DNA of 64,000 nt from Pseudomonas saxonica (GTDB taxonomy: Bacteria > Pseudomonadota > Gammaproteobacteria > Pseudomonadales > Pseudomonadaceae), in the NCBI RefSeq assembly GCF_007858365.1, contig NZ_VFIO01000005.1:124001-188000 (forward strand), read 5' to 3'. Positions 26,258-35,384 of this stretch are shown here, piece by piece. The notes beneath the pieces are model-generated. The model saw only the letters and a list, made by a program, of their open reading frames with translations. It had not been told where the DNA came from and did no database searches. The position numbers and the translations under genes are program-made. Each line of letters opens with the position of its first letter. The stretch's first letter is position 1.

Positions 26258-27358
26258 ATGTCCAACAGCTTTCTGAACCCGGTAACCACCCAGACCTGGG
26301 CCAATGGCCGACACATCGTGCGTTGCGTCAAAGTGATTCAGGAAACCTGGGATGTGCGCACCTTTTGCTTCATGGCGGATCAGCCAATTCTGTTCTTTTT
26401 CAAGCCGGGGCAGTTCGTGACCCTGGAGCTGGAAATCGATGGCGAGGCGGTCATGCGTTCGTACACCATCTCAAGTTCGCCTTCGGTGCCGTACAGCTTT
26501 TCGGTGACCATCAAGCGCGTGCCGGGCGGGCGCGTGTCCAACTGGTTGCACGACACGCTGCAAGAAGGCCAGGAGCTGGCGGTGCATGGTCCGGTGGGGT
26601 TGTTCAACGCCATCGATGCACCAAGCCCCAAGGTGTTGTATTTGAGCGGTGGCGTGGGGATTACCCCGGTCATGTCGATGGCGCGCTGGTTTTACGACAC
26701 TAACGCCAATGTCGACATGGTGTTTATCCACAGCGCCCGGTCGCCCAAAGACATCATTTACCACCGCGAGCTGGAGCACATGGCGTCGCGCATCGACAAC
26801 TTCAGCTTGCACCTGATCTGTGAGAAGCACGGGTTGGGCGAACCTTGGGCGGGGTATCGCGGTTATTTGAATCACAAGATGCTCGATTTGATGGCCCCCG
26901 ATTTCATGGAGCGCGAAGTGTTTTGCTGCGGGCCAACGCCTTACATGAATGCGGTCAAACGTCTGTTGGAAAGCAACGGCTTTGAGATGAGCCGTTATCA
27001 CGAAGAGTCATTTGGCGCGACGCCGCCCGAAGCGCGGGCCGATGCGGTGGAACAGGCCGAGCAGGCGGCCGATGCGCCGGAGCTGGACGTGGCGGACTTG
27101 AATCAGGTGGAGTTCACCGCATCCGGTAAAAGCATCCGCGTCGGCCCGGCCGAAACGGTGCACGCGGCAGCGGCCAAGCTGGGTTTGTTGATTCCCAAGG
27201 CGTGCGGCATGGGCATTTGCGGCACCTGCAAAGTGCTCAAGCTGGGCGGCGATGTGGAGATGGAGCACAACGGCGGCATCACCGACGAAGACGTGGCAGA
27301 AGGCTACATCTTGTCGTGCTGTAGCGTGCCCAAAGGGGATGTGAGGATTGAATTCTGA
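26258..27358 (+). CDS. gbcB: Glycine betaine monooxygenase, ferredoxin-reductase subunit
   Basis: 366 residues from the ATG at 26258 (MSNSFLNPVTTQTW), with GGAG 7 bp upstream. Domains in order are an FAD-binding FNR barrel (RSYTISSSP near 68-76), an NAD-binding domain (GGVGITPVMSM near 132; FCCGPTPYM near 226) and a C-terminal plant-type [2Fe-2S] domain. The cluster cysteines lie in KACGMGICGTCKVLK, with a last Cys in LSCCSV near the end. It transfers electrons from NADH to the GbcA Rieske centre. Confidence 0.96.
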   Translation: MSNSFLNPVTTQTWANGRHIVRCVKVIQETWDVRTFCFMADQPILFFFKPGQFVTLELEIDGEAVMRSYTISSSPSVPYSFSVTIKRVPGGRVSNWLHDTLQEGQELAVHGPVGLFNAIDAPSPKVLYLSGGVGITPVMSMARWFYDTNANVDMVFIHSARSPKDIIYHRELEHMASRIDNFSLHLICEKHGLGEPWAGYRGYLNHKMLDLMAPDFMEREVFCCGPTPYMNAVKRLLESNGFEMSRYHEESFGATPPEARADAVEQAEQAADAPELDVADLNQVEFTASGKSIRVGPAETVHAAAAKLGLLIPKACGMGICGTCKVLKLGGDVEMEHNGGITDEDVAEGYILSCCSVPKGDVRIEF

Positions 27359-27481
27359 ACCCTATAGGAACAAAGGTTGGAAACCACAGTCTTTAGGGGG
27401 CTTAAAGGTGGGTGGCCGCTAGCTTAGCGGCTGACTTTTCTTTATCGTACGCGCCCTCTGAAACTGCTTGAGAACATCACC

Positions 27482-27712
27482 ATGATTGAGTCATCCCTTA
27501 GCAAACTGGAACAACTGGTCAGCGATCTGGTTCAGCAAAAGCAAGAGCTGCTGGACACCAACGCGCAACTGAACGCTGAACTGGTTCAGGCCAAAGACGA
27601 AAACGAAAGCCTGCAACTGAGCCTGATGGAACAGGAAGAGAAGCAAGGCGCTACGGCTGCCCGTATTCAGGCACTGGTTGATCGCGCGAGCGTGAGCCCT
27701 GTCAACGCATGA
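27482..27712 (+). CDS. Small coiled-coil protein, ZapB-like (TIGR02449 type)
   Basis: 76 residues, almost entirely heptad-rich helix (LSKLEQLVSDLVQQKQELLD, then NAQLNAELVQAKDENESL). This resembles the coiled-coil protein that precedes zapA in Pseudomonas. Its stop overlaps the start of the next gene by 4 bp, which argues for a joint function in division-ring assembly. The setting, between gbcB and ltaE, is not the usual zapA locus. Confidence 0.65.
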   Translation: MIESSLSKLEQLVSDLVQQKQELLDTNAQLNAELVQAKDENESLQLSLMEQEEKQGATAARIQALVDRASVSPVNA

Positions 27713-28011
27713 GCGTGGACAGAGACGGTGTAAATGTCGTCTCGATTCTGGGTAACGACTACACGATCAAAGCGCCGGAGGGGGAGCAGCAAACCCTGAT
27801 GGCCGCCACGGTCATGTTGAAGGCAGCCCTGGCCGAAACGAAAAGAAAGTACCCGAGCTTGATCGGGGACAAATTGTTGGTATTGGCCGCGTTGAACCTG
27901 TGTTCCCAGCAGATTGAATTGCAGCTGTGCCACAAACAGGAACTCGACCGTTATCAAGAGCAAGTCAGCGCCACGGTCGATGTGATTGAGCGAACCCTCG
28001 GACAAGTCTGA
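27709..28011 (+). CDS. ZapA-like cell-division protein (divergent paralogue)
   Basis: 100 residues. The N-terminal beta hairpin with VVSILGNDYTIKAPEGEQQTLMAAT and the helix with LIGDKLLVLAALNLCSQQI match the ZapA fold, which binds and bundles FtsZ. It differs clearly from the canonical Pseudomonas ZapA as I know it (which has KVIGADRVAVMAALN), so a second copy is likely to exist elsewhere in the genome. It is translationally coupled to the coiled-coil gene. No 6S RNA gene was seen after it, unlike at the standard locus. Confidence 0.65.
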   Translation: MSVDRDGVNVVSILGNDYTIKAPEGEQQTLMAATVMLKAALAETKRKYPSLIGDKLLVLAALNLCSQQIELQLCHKQELDRYQEQVSATVDVIERTLGQV

Positions 28012-28026
28012 TTATTCGCAAAACTC

Positions 28027-28121
28027 TGTAGCCGCTGCCGCAGGCTGCGATGGCTTGCGCAGCGACCCTAAGCTGTTGAAGGTCCTGTGGACCTTATCGC
28101 AGCCTTCGGCAGCGGCTACAG
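28027..28121. repeat. REP-like element, family B variant
   Basis: TGTAGCCGCTGCCGCAGGCTGCG and the facing CGCAGCCTTCGGCAGCGGCTACA enclose about 50 bp between the convergent zapA-like gene and ltaE. It may serve as a bidirectional transcription end. Confidence 0.8.
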
Positions 28122-28133
28122 AGCACTGGCGCT

Positions 28134-29174
28134 TTACCCCGCCATCACTTCTCGAATATCGGCTGCCAGTTCCCGCACGCGGGTTTCTTCGGTGTCCCAT
28201 GAGCACATAAAACGTGCGCCGCCTTTGCCGATAAAGGTGTAGAAGCGCCAGCCCTTGGCCGTCAGTGCCGCGACCGCCGGTTCTGACAGTTGCAGAAATA
28301 CACCGTTGGCCTCGACCGGGAACATCAACTCAACCCCCGGAATATCACTGACCAGTTGGCTCAGCAACTGCGCGCAGTGGTTAGCGTGGCGCGAGTGTTT
28401 CAGCCAGGCATCGTTCTCCAGCAGGCCCACCCACGGGGCGGACAAAAAGCGCATCTTGGATGCCAACTGGCCGGCCTGTTTGCAGCGGTAGTCAAAGTCC
28501 ACCGCCAGATCATGGTTGAAGAACAAAATCGCTTCGCCCACTGCCATGCCGTTTTTAGTCCCGCCGAAGCACAGCACATCGACCCCGGCTTTCCAGCTCA
28601 GGTCAGCCGGCGAGCAGCCGAGAAAGGCGCAGGCGTTGGAAAAACGTGCGCCATCCATGTGCAGCAACAGGCCCAATTCTTTACAGGTTGCGCTGATGGC
28701 GCGGATTTCTTCCGGGCGGTAAACGCTGCCCACTTCCGTGGCCTGGGTGATGGTCACCACACGCGGTTTTGGGTAGTGAATGTCTTTGCGCTTGAGGGCG
28801 ATTTCACGGATGGACTCAGGTGTGATCTTGCCGTTTTCAGTGCGGGCAATCAGCAGTTTGGAACCGTTGGAAAAGAACTCCGGGGCGCCGCATTCGTCGG
28901 TCTCGACGTGGGCGGTTTCGGAGCAGATCACGCTGTGGAAGCTCTGGCACAGCGATGACAGGGCCAACGAGTTGGCCGCAGTGCCGTTAAAGGCAAAAAA
29001 CACCTCGCAATCGGTCTCGAACAACGTGCGAAAGTCATTGGCGGCGCGCAGGGTCCACTCATCGTCGCCGTAGGAGCGCTGGTGGCCGTGGTTGGCTTTT
29101 TCCATGGCAGACCAGACTTCAGGGCAGATACCGGAGTAGTTGTCGCTGGCGAATTGTTGGCTCTTGTCAGTCAT
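28134..29174 (-). CDS. ltaE: Low-specificity L-threonine aldolase
   Basis: PLP enzyme that cleaves L-threonine or L-allo-threonine to glycine and acetaldehyde, here within the glycine-producing cluster. It is 346 residues from the ATG at 29174 (MTDKSQQFASDNYSG), after an AGGAA site. K207 in FGGTKNGM should bind PLP and D174 in MDGARFSN should hold the pyridine nitrogen. The P. aeruginosa equivalent lies at the same place between gbcB and glyA. Confidence 0.93.
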   Translation of the reverse strand: MTDKSQQFASDNYSGICPEVWSAMEKANHGHQRSYGDDEWTLRAANDFRTLFETDCEVFFAFNGTAANSLALSSLCQSFHSVICSETAHVETDECGAPEFFSNGSKLLIARTENGKITPESIREIALKRKDIHYPKPRVVTITQATEVGSVYRPEEIRAISATCKELGLLLHMDGARFSNACAFLGCSPADLSWKAGVDVLCFGGTKNGMAVGEAILFFNHDLAVDFDYRCKQAGQLASKMRFLSAPWVGLLENDAWLKHSRHANHCAQLLSQLVSDIPGVELMFPVEANGVFLQLSEPAVAALTAKGWRFYTFIGKGGARFMCSWDTEETRVRELAADIREVMAG

Positions 29175-29528
29175 TTCCCGGTTCCTGGGTCGAAGATCGT
29201 GATGCACTTTATCCAAGAATTTGCCGGGTGCACAGACACGACTCAAGATGCGGAAAGATCCTACATCTAAGTAACCCTACATCGTGCTAAAACGCAGAAC
29301 TGACTTTATTGACGGATTTGTTAATTGAGCTTGGTTTAACTGCGCAACTTTTTGCGCACTTTTATCTCATGTTTGTCATTTGATGAAACAACTAATGCTG
29401 TTTGCGCGGATGCACATGTATTCAACTTCGGGTGGGTGATCATCGTGAAGTTACGGGTTCATATCATCTCGTTAACAGCGTCACTGATATTGCCCGTTGC
29501 AACTCTTTGGCCTACAGGAGCCTGATGC
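29175..29528. promoter_or_regulatory. AT-rich divergent region between ltaE and the VasX-like effector
   Basis: No gene was found. It is markedly richer in A+T than the catabolic genes. TGCGCAA-N4-TTGCGCA (29341-29358) is a perfect dyad and possible operator. A clear AGGAG at 29516-29520 serves the effector start. The composition suggests an acquired island beginning here. Confidence 0.5.
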
Positions 29529-32500
29529 ATGATCAAGCGACCTCTACAAAACCCCAACGACCTCAATCTCAGACGCACCGATGCCAAAGTGGCGTTGGGT
29601 GTTTGCCCGTTAATGAAAAGCACCGTTCAACTGCTGCCCCTGCGTTACGGGCTGGTGGATAACCCGGCGCTCGACCCGTCCGCTGAAATCGCCATGCCTT
29701 ACAGCCTGAAGAGTCGCCCGTTGGGCATTCGCCTGCTGCGCGATGGCTGGCTCTATGTGATCGACGACGGCAACGGCGAGTTAACTGAATACCGGGTCTA
29801 TAACGGCGTGGTGGAGTCGATGCTGTTTCAGGGTAAGGAGGTGGTCGAGGACGAGCGCGAAGATCCGATCAAATCGCCGACGTTGATCTTCCCTAAAACC
29901 AGCACCTTGTATGTTGGGTATGCCGAGGTGCAATGGTCGGCCAACAAATGCCGACAAGTGATTAACGACCCCGCCGAGCGCAATCACTTTATGCAGGCCG
30001 TGGATCTGAGCCGGGCTGACTGCATCAAAGGCGCCAAGCACTTGCTCACGGAACCGATGGTCGATCGATGGCTGGCAGAGCACGCCACTCAGCAGCTGGA
30101 ATATGAGCAGGATCAATTGGAGGCTAATGCTTCACTGGCAGAACACGCCGCCTTCAGTGAGCGGCGTCGTTTGCAGGCTGAGCTACCCGAGCATGAACGT
30201 CGCCCCTACCTGTGGGAAAACCCGCCGCGTTTTAGCTACTACTCCATTGCTCGTCTAAAAGGCGCTATTGAGCCGCAGTACCACTTCGACACGCTGTACC
30301 TGGTGCTCGATGACACCTTGGGCGTCTTGCGCGACTTGGCTAATTATCAGGATCAGGTCGCAGGCTGGGTCGGTGACTGGGCCAATGGCGGCGGCAATGA
30401 CGGCGAGCAGGAAGGCCACAACGAACGCGATTACCTGCTGGCCTGCTACATCGAATCCCTCAGCCAATTGAGTGACCCCGATGTGTCGGTGCTGGCCGGA
30501 GCAACCGATGACCCGGCGATCAAGGCCATGTTTGCCGAGCTGGAAAACATGCCTGAGCCGGACCGAGGCGTGACCAAAGCGGCGATGCTGGAATACGTCA
30601 ACAAAGGCGGGCTGATGACCCCGCCAGCGGGAAGCCCGGTGCCGGCGGATTTGCAGGTGTTGCGCGAAAGGGCAGAGGCGCAGGCGATAGGCGCGGCTCA
30701 TTCAGGTGGTGCGGTCTATGAGCATGCACTCGGTGCGCTTGAAGATGTAGATAGACGTTATTACACGCCTACGCACTTTCGTTTATCCCCCGAGTTTTAT
30801 ATCAAGAAGCATTTCGAGGCTCTAATTGCGCTTGGCAAACTTCATGGCAAACGAATTACTGAGATTTTGTACGGTGCCAAATTCGGCCAACGTGGCGTTA
30901 ATGATCTGATCGACCGGGAAGCCATGGACCGGGACCTGCTGGCTCACCGCACCGGGCTCGCTCGCTGGAATGACCTGCTTGAGCGCATCACCGCCGACCG
31001 CGTGGCGCTGACCACCACCTGCGGCTTTCACAACAACGCCTGGTACCTCGACCCGAAACTCAGTCAGCAGGAAGGTTTTGCCTTCACCCTTGAATATGCC
31101 TGCCTCAAAGACATTTGCCGCAGCGACGAAGCCTGCGATCAACTGTATGAATTCATCAAGCGCCATCCACAATTTAGCCGCCCGCTGTACTACACCTTGC
31201 CCTACAGCGAACAAACCGGTTTGTGGGTGCAATACGCCTTTTTGAATGCGGCGGGCATGACCGTGTTTAACAACACACGCGGGCTGATCGAGCAGCTGCG
31301 CAGCATTGAACATGGGCGTTTACCGGCCTTGGACGATCTGCCTGACAGCAAGCGTATCGTCGCCAACGCCGCGCAAAATAGCTTGGCGCCAGCCCTGAAT
31401 CGCGGGCTGGAAAAACTGGTGGCCGAGTTTGCTGAGGTGTTCAAAGGGCAGCCCATGCCCGACCTTGATCAACTGTTTCGCAACCTGCCCTTTGCGTTGA
31501 AATCGAAAATTTTGCAGGCCGCTAAAACCGAAGGTGTGACGTTTAAATTTTCCACACCTGAAGAAAAAGCCAGCCTGCGCTACACGCTGGAAGAAGTACG
31601 CAAACAACGGGAAGAAATGAAGAAGCTTAAGCGCGAGCGTAAACAAGCCATCAGGAATGCGCGAAGCAAGGGGGGAAAGGGGCATACATCAGCCCAGTCG
31701 GTAGAAGCTCAGCAGAAGATTAATTATCTGAACTGGCAACTGGATTTGGGCGAAAAACGCCTGGCAGCGAGTATCAGCCCGATAGTGGAACTGCCGGATG
31801 AACATGCACGGCTGTTCGGCGCAACCCCAGAGCGCGCCGGGTTGACGGTGATCTTCCCGAACGAAGGCCAACGGCAAGCCGCCAGTTTGATGAGGGACTT
31901 TCGCGATGGCGTGAAAAATGCGCCGGCATTGAATGTGCTGGGGGATGGGGCGGCGTTATTGCTGTTTGTGGCGCAGGCGGTGAATTTGGCGCAGGTGGTA
32001 AATGATACAAGGGCATTCCCAGTAAGTGACAGGGATTGGAGTGCATTTAGAAGTGCTCTTATTGCGACAGCAGCGGAAGGTTTTGCAGCCGCGCAGGGTG
32101 TTTTTGATACGGCACTTAGTGCGCAGGCAAAAGCTTTGGGTGTCAGTCTGAAATCGAATACCCTCCTTGGTTTGCTAGTCACAATAGGTAAGTTGCATGT
32201 TGGGTTGGGGTTTGGAACTTATGTTTTTGGCTTGATTGCAGCGATCGTTAGTTTCAAAGGCTATCACGGCCAATGGTTACAAGCGGTGCGTAGTGGCAAT
32301 CGTGGCGCACAGCAGGGTGCTGTTTTGTCGATGATTGGTTCAGGAGGCTTAGCACTTAGCAATACCTATGGTTTGTATAACACCACTAGAGCAAGCCTTA
32401 ACGTACTGATGGCCGCTAAAGGTGCAGCCCGAGAAGCTGCGTGGGTTGCTTCAGGCACACGTCTGGCAACAGTGTTTTTTCGGACCAATTTGTTCGGTGG

Positions 32501-33203
32501 AATGTTCACTCTCTTGGAGTTGGGCGGAACTTGGTTATATAACCGCTACAACACCACCCCTCATGATGAGTGGTTACAAAGCACGCCATGGAGTCGCGAT
32601 GCAGATAAGCGTAGAAGCTTGACTCTTATAGAGTTTCAGAACCATTTAACCAAACTTTTACAGGCCCCGTTCGTGCAGATTAAGGGCGTTTCTGGGGATT
32701 CGTTCTGGCTTAGTCTCTTGCCCAACACCAAGGTTGGTGAGATTTTTCTGATAGTTCCAGGTTTAAGTGTTGCGGATTTCCACGCTTCACTGGAGGGGAA
32801 AATAAGGAATAAATTATTTATAGGTGCTCAGCGTATTACAAAAATAATGCATGGCGGTCGTGAACGTCCTGCGGAGCAGCGGGAAGTGATCAGTGATGAA
32901 GTGTGCTTGGGTTTGCAGTTGGTGGTGAGTAATCAAAAAAAGATGGGGGATGGTGAGTCACTGATGTTGAAACTAATCTATCCGCGAAATCCTGAACCTG
33001 TTTTTGGCAAATTTTCAGAAGAATTATTGCTGGTGATTAATCTGCAATATTTCGATGAGAATGAACAAGTGATGGAGCAGACACGCTGTATCCGTTTCAA
33101 TATTTTGGAGGAGGGGCGCTTTCCTTCAGCGGAATACTCAATAACTGTTCCAGAGACACCGCTGGTTGGTGTGGAAGTAACTGCATTGGACGTGTCGCAA
33201 TGA
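29529..33203 (+). CDS. Probable type VI secretion effector, VasX / BTH_I2691 type
   Basis: 1224 residues. From residue 29 the N-terminus (STVQLLPLRYGLVDNP, then PYSLKSRPLGIRLLRDGWLYV) matches the VasX N-terminal region of T6SS effectors. The middle is long and soluble. A charged coiled coil lies near 687-717. Several hydrophobic stretches follow (about 807-823, 877-914, 987-1005), as expected for a membrane-pore toxin. There is no signal peptide. The start follows AGGAG. The 3' third has lower GC and overlaps the first immunity-like gene by 4 bp. No VgrG or PAAR gene is adjacent, so delivery would depend on other loci. Confidence 0.8.
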   Translation: MIKRPLQNPNDLNLRRTDAKVALGVCPLMKSTVQLLPLRYGLVDNPALDPSAEIAMPYSLKSRPLGIRLLRDGWLYVIDDGNGELTEYRVYNGVVESMLFQGKEVVEDEREDPIKSPTLIFPKTSTLYVGYAEVQWSANKCRQVINDPAERNHFMQAVDLSRADCIKGAKHLLTEPMVDRWLAEHATQQLEYEQDQLEANASLAEHAAFSERRRLQAELPEHERRPYLWENPPRFSYYSIARLKGAIEPQYHFDTLYLVLDDTLGVLRDLANYQDQVAGWVGDWANGGGNDGEQEGHNERDYLLACYIESLSQLSDPDVSVLAGATDDPAIKAMFAELENMPEPDRGVTKAAMLEYVNKGGLMTPPAGSPVPADLQVLRERAEAQAIGAAHSGGAVYEHALGALEDVDRRYYTPTHFRLSPEFYIKKHFEALIALGKLHGKRITEILYGAKFGQRGVNDLIDREAMDRDLLAHRTGLARWNDLLERITADRVALTTTCGFHNNAWYLDPKLSQQEGFAFTLEYACLKDICRSDEACDQLYEFIKRHPQFSRPLYYTLPYSEQTGLWVQYAFLNAAGMTVFNNTRGLIEQLRSIEHGRLPALDDLPDSKRIVANAAQNSLAPALNRGLEKLVAEFAEVFKGQPMPDLDQLFRNLPFALKSKILQAAKTEGVTFKFSTPEEKASLRYTLEEVRKQREEMKKLKRERKQAIRNARSKGGKGHTSAQSVEAQQKINYLNWQLDLGEKRLAASISPIVELPDEHARLFGATPERAGLTVIFPNEGQRQAASLMRDFRDGVKNAPALNVLGDGAALLLFVAQAVNLAQVVNDTRAFPVSDRDWSAFRSALIATAAEGFAAAQGVFDTALSAQAKALGVSLKSNTLLGLLVTIGKLHVGLGFGTYVFGLIAAIVSFKGYHGQWLQAVRSGNRGAQQGAVLSMIGSGGLALSNTYGLYNTTRASLNVLMAAKGAAREAAWVASGTRLATVFFRTNLFGGMFTLLELGGTWLYNRYNTTPHDEWLQSTPWSRDADKRRSLTLIEFQNHLTKLLQAPFVQIKGVSGDSFWLSLLPNTKVGEIFLIVPGLSVADFHASLEGKIRNKLFIGAQRITKIMHGGRERPAEQREVISDEVCLGLQLVVSNQKKMGDGESLMLKLIYPRNPEPVFGKFSEELLLVINLQYFDENEQVMEQTRCIRFNILEEGRFPSAEYSITVPETPLVGVEVTALDVSQ

Positions 33204-34300
33204 GTGGGCCGGTAGAAAACAGCGCTTCTAATAATCGTGCGGGCGATGTCGAATATTTCCCCTCAGGTCGCCAAACTTATTTAGCCCCTTTGCCCTTGCC
33301 GACATTTGAGCATCCCTTCTGTCCCTATATCAGTGGATATAACGAGATCTTTCTAGATTTTGGCGGAGGTGAACCTAATGTTTTTTCCTATCAAATATGG
33401 CTGGGGGGGCCATTTACTTGCTCATTTTTAGTTGCTTTCGGGGGGCCTATATTAGGTGGTTTTTTGACGCTAATACTAGGGGACAGCGTAAGCGAAAGTT
33501 GGCAGTCGATGATTGGCATATTCTTGGCGTGTTGGGAATCAGCATTGGGAATGTGGCTCCTATCCTCAGCCATTTGTTTATTCGTTTGGTTCCAAGCCCA
33601 CAACCTCTTCACCAAAGTGATCCCCACCCGTTTCAACCGCCAGCGCCGCGAAGTGTGTTTTATGCCCGATGGCGCTACTGAACCCTTATTCGTCCCCTGG
33701 GAATCCCTGTCAGCTTGGGTCGTGCAAGCACAAGGCGCCACCCAATATGGCGTCACCCGCCAATACGGCATGGGCATGGGGTTTGAGCATGAGGGCGAGT
33801 TGGTCCGGGTTGAATTCCAATGCGGCAGTTTGCAGTTGGCAATTTCCAACTGGGAGGCTGTTCGCGGCTATATGGAATATGAACTCAACGACCTCTCAAC
33901 TCTTCAAGACCCCCTCGGACTGCAAGAACCCGGCGACCCGCCTCACGAAGGCCTTCACACGTTCCGCAATGCCCGCGCCGGTTTGCATCGGCGCTTGCGC
34001 GAAAAGGAAGTGGGCCGGATCTACGCTTTCTTTTGGTACGTCTACCACGTGATGACGCTGTGGACGCTGCCCAACCATTTAGTGGAATGGGAAATAAAAC
34101 GCATCGCCAAAGTCGGCCGTCGGGCGTTACCGCCCGCCATGCAAGCATGGTCCGAGCCGTTGCCGCCCGAACAATGGGCCAAGCCCAGCAGTGAACTGTT
34201 GCGACTGAGCGCCAAGGTCAAAGCTCTGATCAAACGCTACCCGCGTACGCCGATTACTGAGATATATGCCGAGGTGTATCGCAATGACAGTAGAGCTTAA
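33200..34300 (+). CDS. Membrane protein, probable immunity paralogue 1 (DUF6708-like)
   Basis: 366 residues. The conserved head (AGDVEYFPSGRQTYLAPLPL) is followed by two to three membrane segments at about 70-135. A conserved soluble part then has RFNRQRREVCFMPDGATEP and a WESLSAWVVQAQGA segment, resembling DUF6708. Its start overlaps the effector stop (ATGA). Being directly downstream of a pore-type effector and membrane-located, it is probably the cognate immunity protein, as TsiV2 is for VasX. Its own head (MSGPVENSASNN) differs from copies 2 and 3. Confidence 0.7.
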   Translation: MSGPVENSASNNRAGDVEYFPSGRQTYLAPLPLPTFEHPFCPYISGYNEIFLDFGGGEPNVFSYQIWLGGPFTCSFLVAFGGPILGGFLTLILGDSVSESWQSMIGIFLACWESALGMWLLSSAICLFVWFQAHNLFTKVIPTRFNRQRREVCFMPDGATEPLFVPWESLSAWVVQAQGATQYGVTRQYGMGMGFEHEGELVRVEFQCGSLQLAISNWEAVRGYMEYELNDLSTLQDPLGLQEPGDPPHEGLHTFRNARAGLHRRLREKEVGRIYAFFWYVYHVMTLWTLPNHLVEWEIKRIAKVGRRALPPAMQAWSEPLPPEQWAKPSSELLRLSAKVKALIKRYPRTPITEIYAEVYRNDSRA

Positions 34301-35384
34301 AAGTAAATCCGGGGCTAAACGTGCGGGCGATGTCGAATATTTCCCCTCAGGTCGCCAAACTTATTTAGCCCCCTTGCCATTGCCGACAAGTGAGCATCCC
34401 TTCTGTCCCTATATCAGTGGATATAACGAGACCTTTCTAGATTTTGGAGGAGGGGAGCCCAATGTATTTTCCTATCAGTTGTGGTTGGGGGTACCGTTTA
34501 CTGGTGCATGTATCGTTGCTTTTGGATTTCCACTCCTTGCTGGTTTTCTTTTTGCTGTATTGGGGAGCAATGCTGAGGAGATTTACCATGCGATAATTGG
34601 TTGTTTTTTTGCAGCTTGGAGATATGCAGTTGTCATGTGGCTGCTAGGAACTTTTATATTCCTTTTAGTCTGGTTCCAAGCCCACAATCTCTTCACCAAA
34701 GTCATCCCCACCCGTTTCAATCGTCAGCGCCGCGAAGTGTGTTTTATGCCCGATGGCGCGACTGAACCCTTATTCGTCCCCTGGGAATCTCTCTCCGCAT
34801 GGGTCGTGCAAGCACAAGGCGCCACCCAATATGGCGTCATCCGCCAATACGGCATGGGCATGGGGTTTGAGCATGAGGGTGAGTTAGTCCGGGTCGAGTT
34901 CCAGTGTGGCAGTGTGCAGTTGGCGATTTCCAACTGGGAGGCTGTTCGCGGGTATATGGAATATGAACTCAACGACCTCTCTACCCTTCAAGATCCCCTC
35001 GGACTGCAAGAGCCCGGCGACCCGCCTCACGAAGGGCTTCACACCTTCCGCAATGCCCGCACCGGTTTGCATCGGCGCTTGCGCGAAAAGGAAGTGGGCC
35101 GGATCTACGCTTTCTTTTGGTACGTCTACCACGTGATGACGCTGTGGACGCTGCCCAATCGTTTGGTGGAATGGGAGATAAAACGCATCGCCAAAGTCGG
35201 CCGTCGGGCGTTACCGCCCGCCATGCAAGCATGGTCCGAGCCGTTGCCGCCTGAACAATGGGCCAAGCCCAGCAGTGAATTGTTGCGACTGAGCGCCAAG
35301 GTCAAAGCCCTGTGCAAACGCTACCCGCGCACACCTATTACAGAGATCTTTGCCGAGGTGTATCGCAATGACAGTCGGACTTAA
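34284..35384 (+). CDS. Membrane protein, probable immunity paralogue 2 (DUF6708-like)
   Basis: 366 residues from the ATG at 34284, exactly 1084 bp after the start of paralogue 1. A GAGGTG ribosome site lies inside the last codons of paralogue 1 (AEVYRND), giving a 17-bp overlap and coupling. Head and C-terminal two-thirds are nearly identical to its neighbours, even in DNA. The membrane segment (about 58-130) is different, with SNAEEIYHAIIGCFFAAWRY in place of the matching part of copy 1. This mosaic suggests immunity to variant toxins or decoy copies. Confidence 0.7.
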   Translation: MTVELKSKSGAKRAGDVEYFPSGRQTYLAPLPLPTSEHPFCPYISGYNETFLDFGGGEPNVFSYQLWLGVPFTGACIVAFGFPLLAGFLFAVLGSNAEEIYHAIIGCFFAAWRYAVVMWLLGTFIFLLVWFQAHNLFTKVIPTRFNRQRREVCFMPDGATEPLFVPWESLSAWVVQAQGATQYGVIRQYGMGMGFEHEGELVRVEFQCGSVQLAISNWEAVRGYMEYELNDLSTLQDPLGLQEPGDPPHEGLHTFRNARTGLHRRLREKEVGRIYAFFWYVYHVMTLWTLPNRLVEWEIKRIAKVGRRALPPAMQAWSEPLPPEQWAKPSSELLRLSAKVKALCKRYPRTPITEIFAEVYRNDSRT

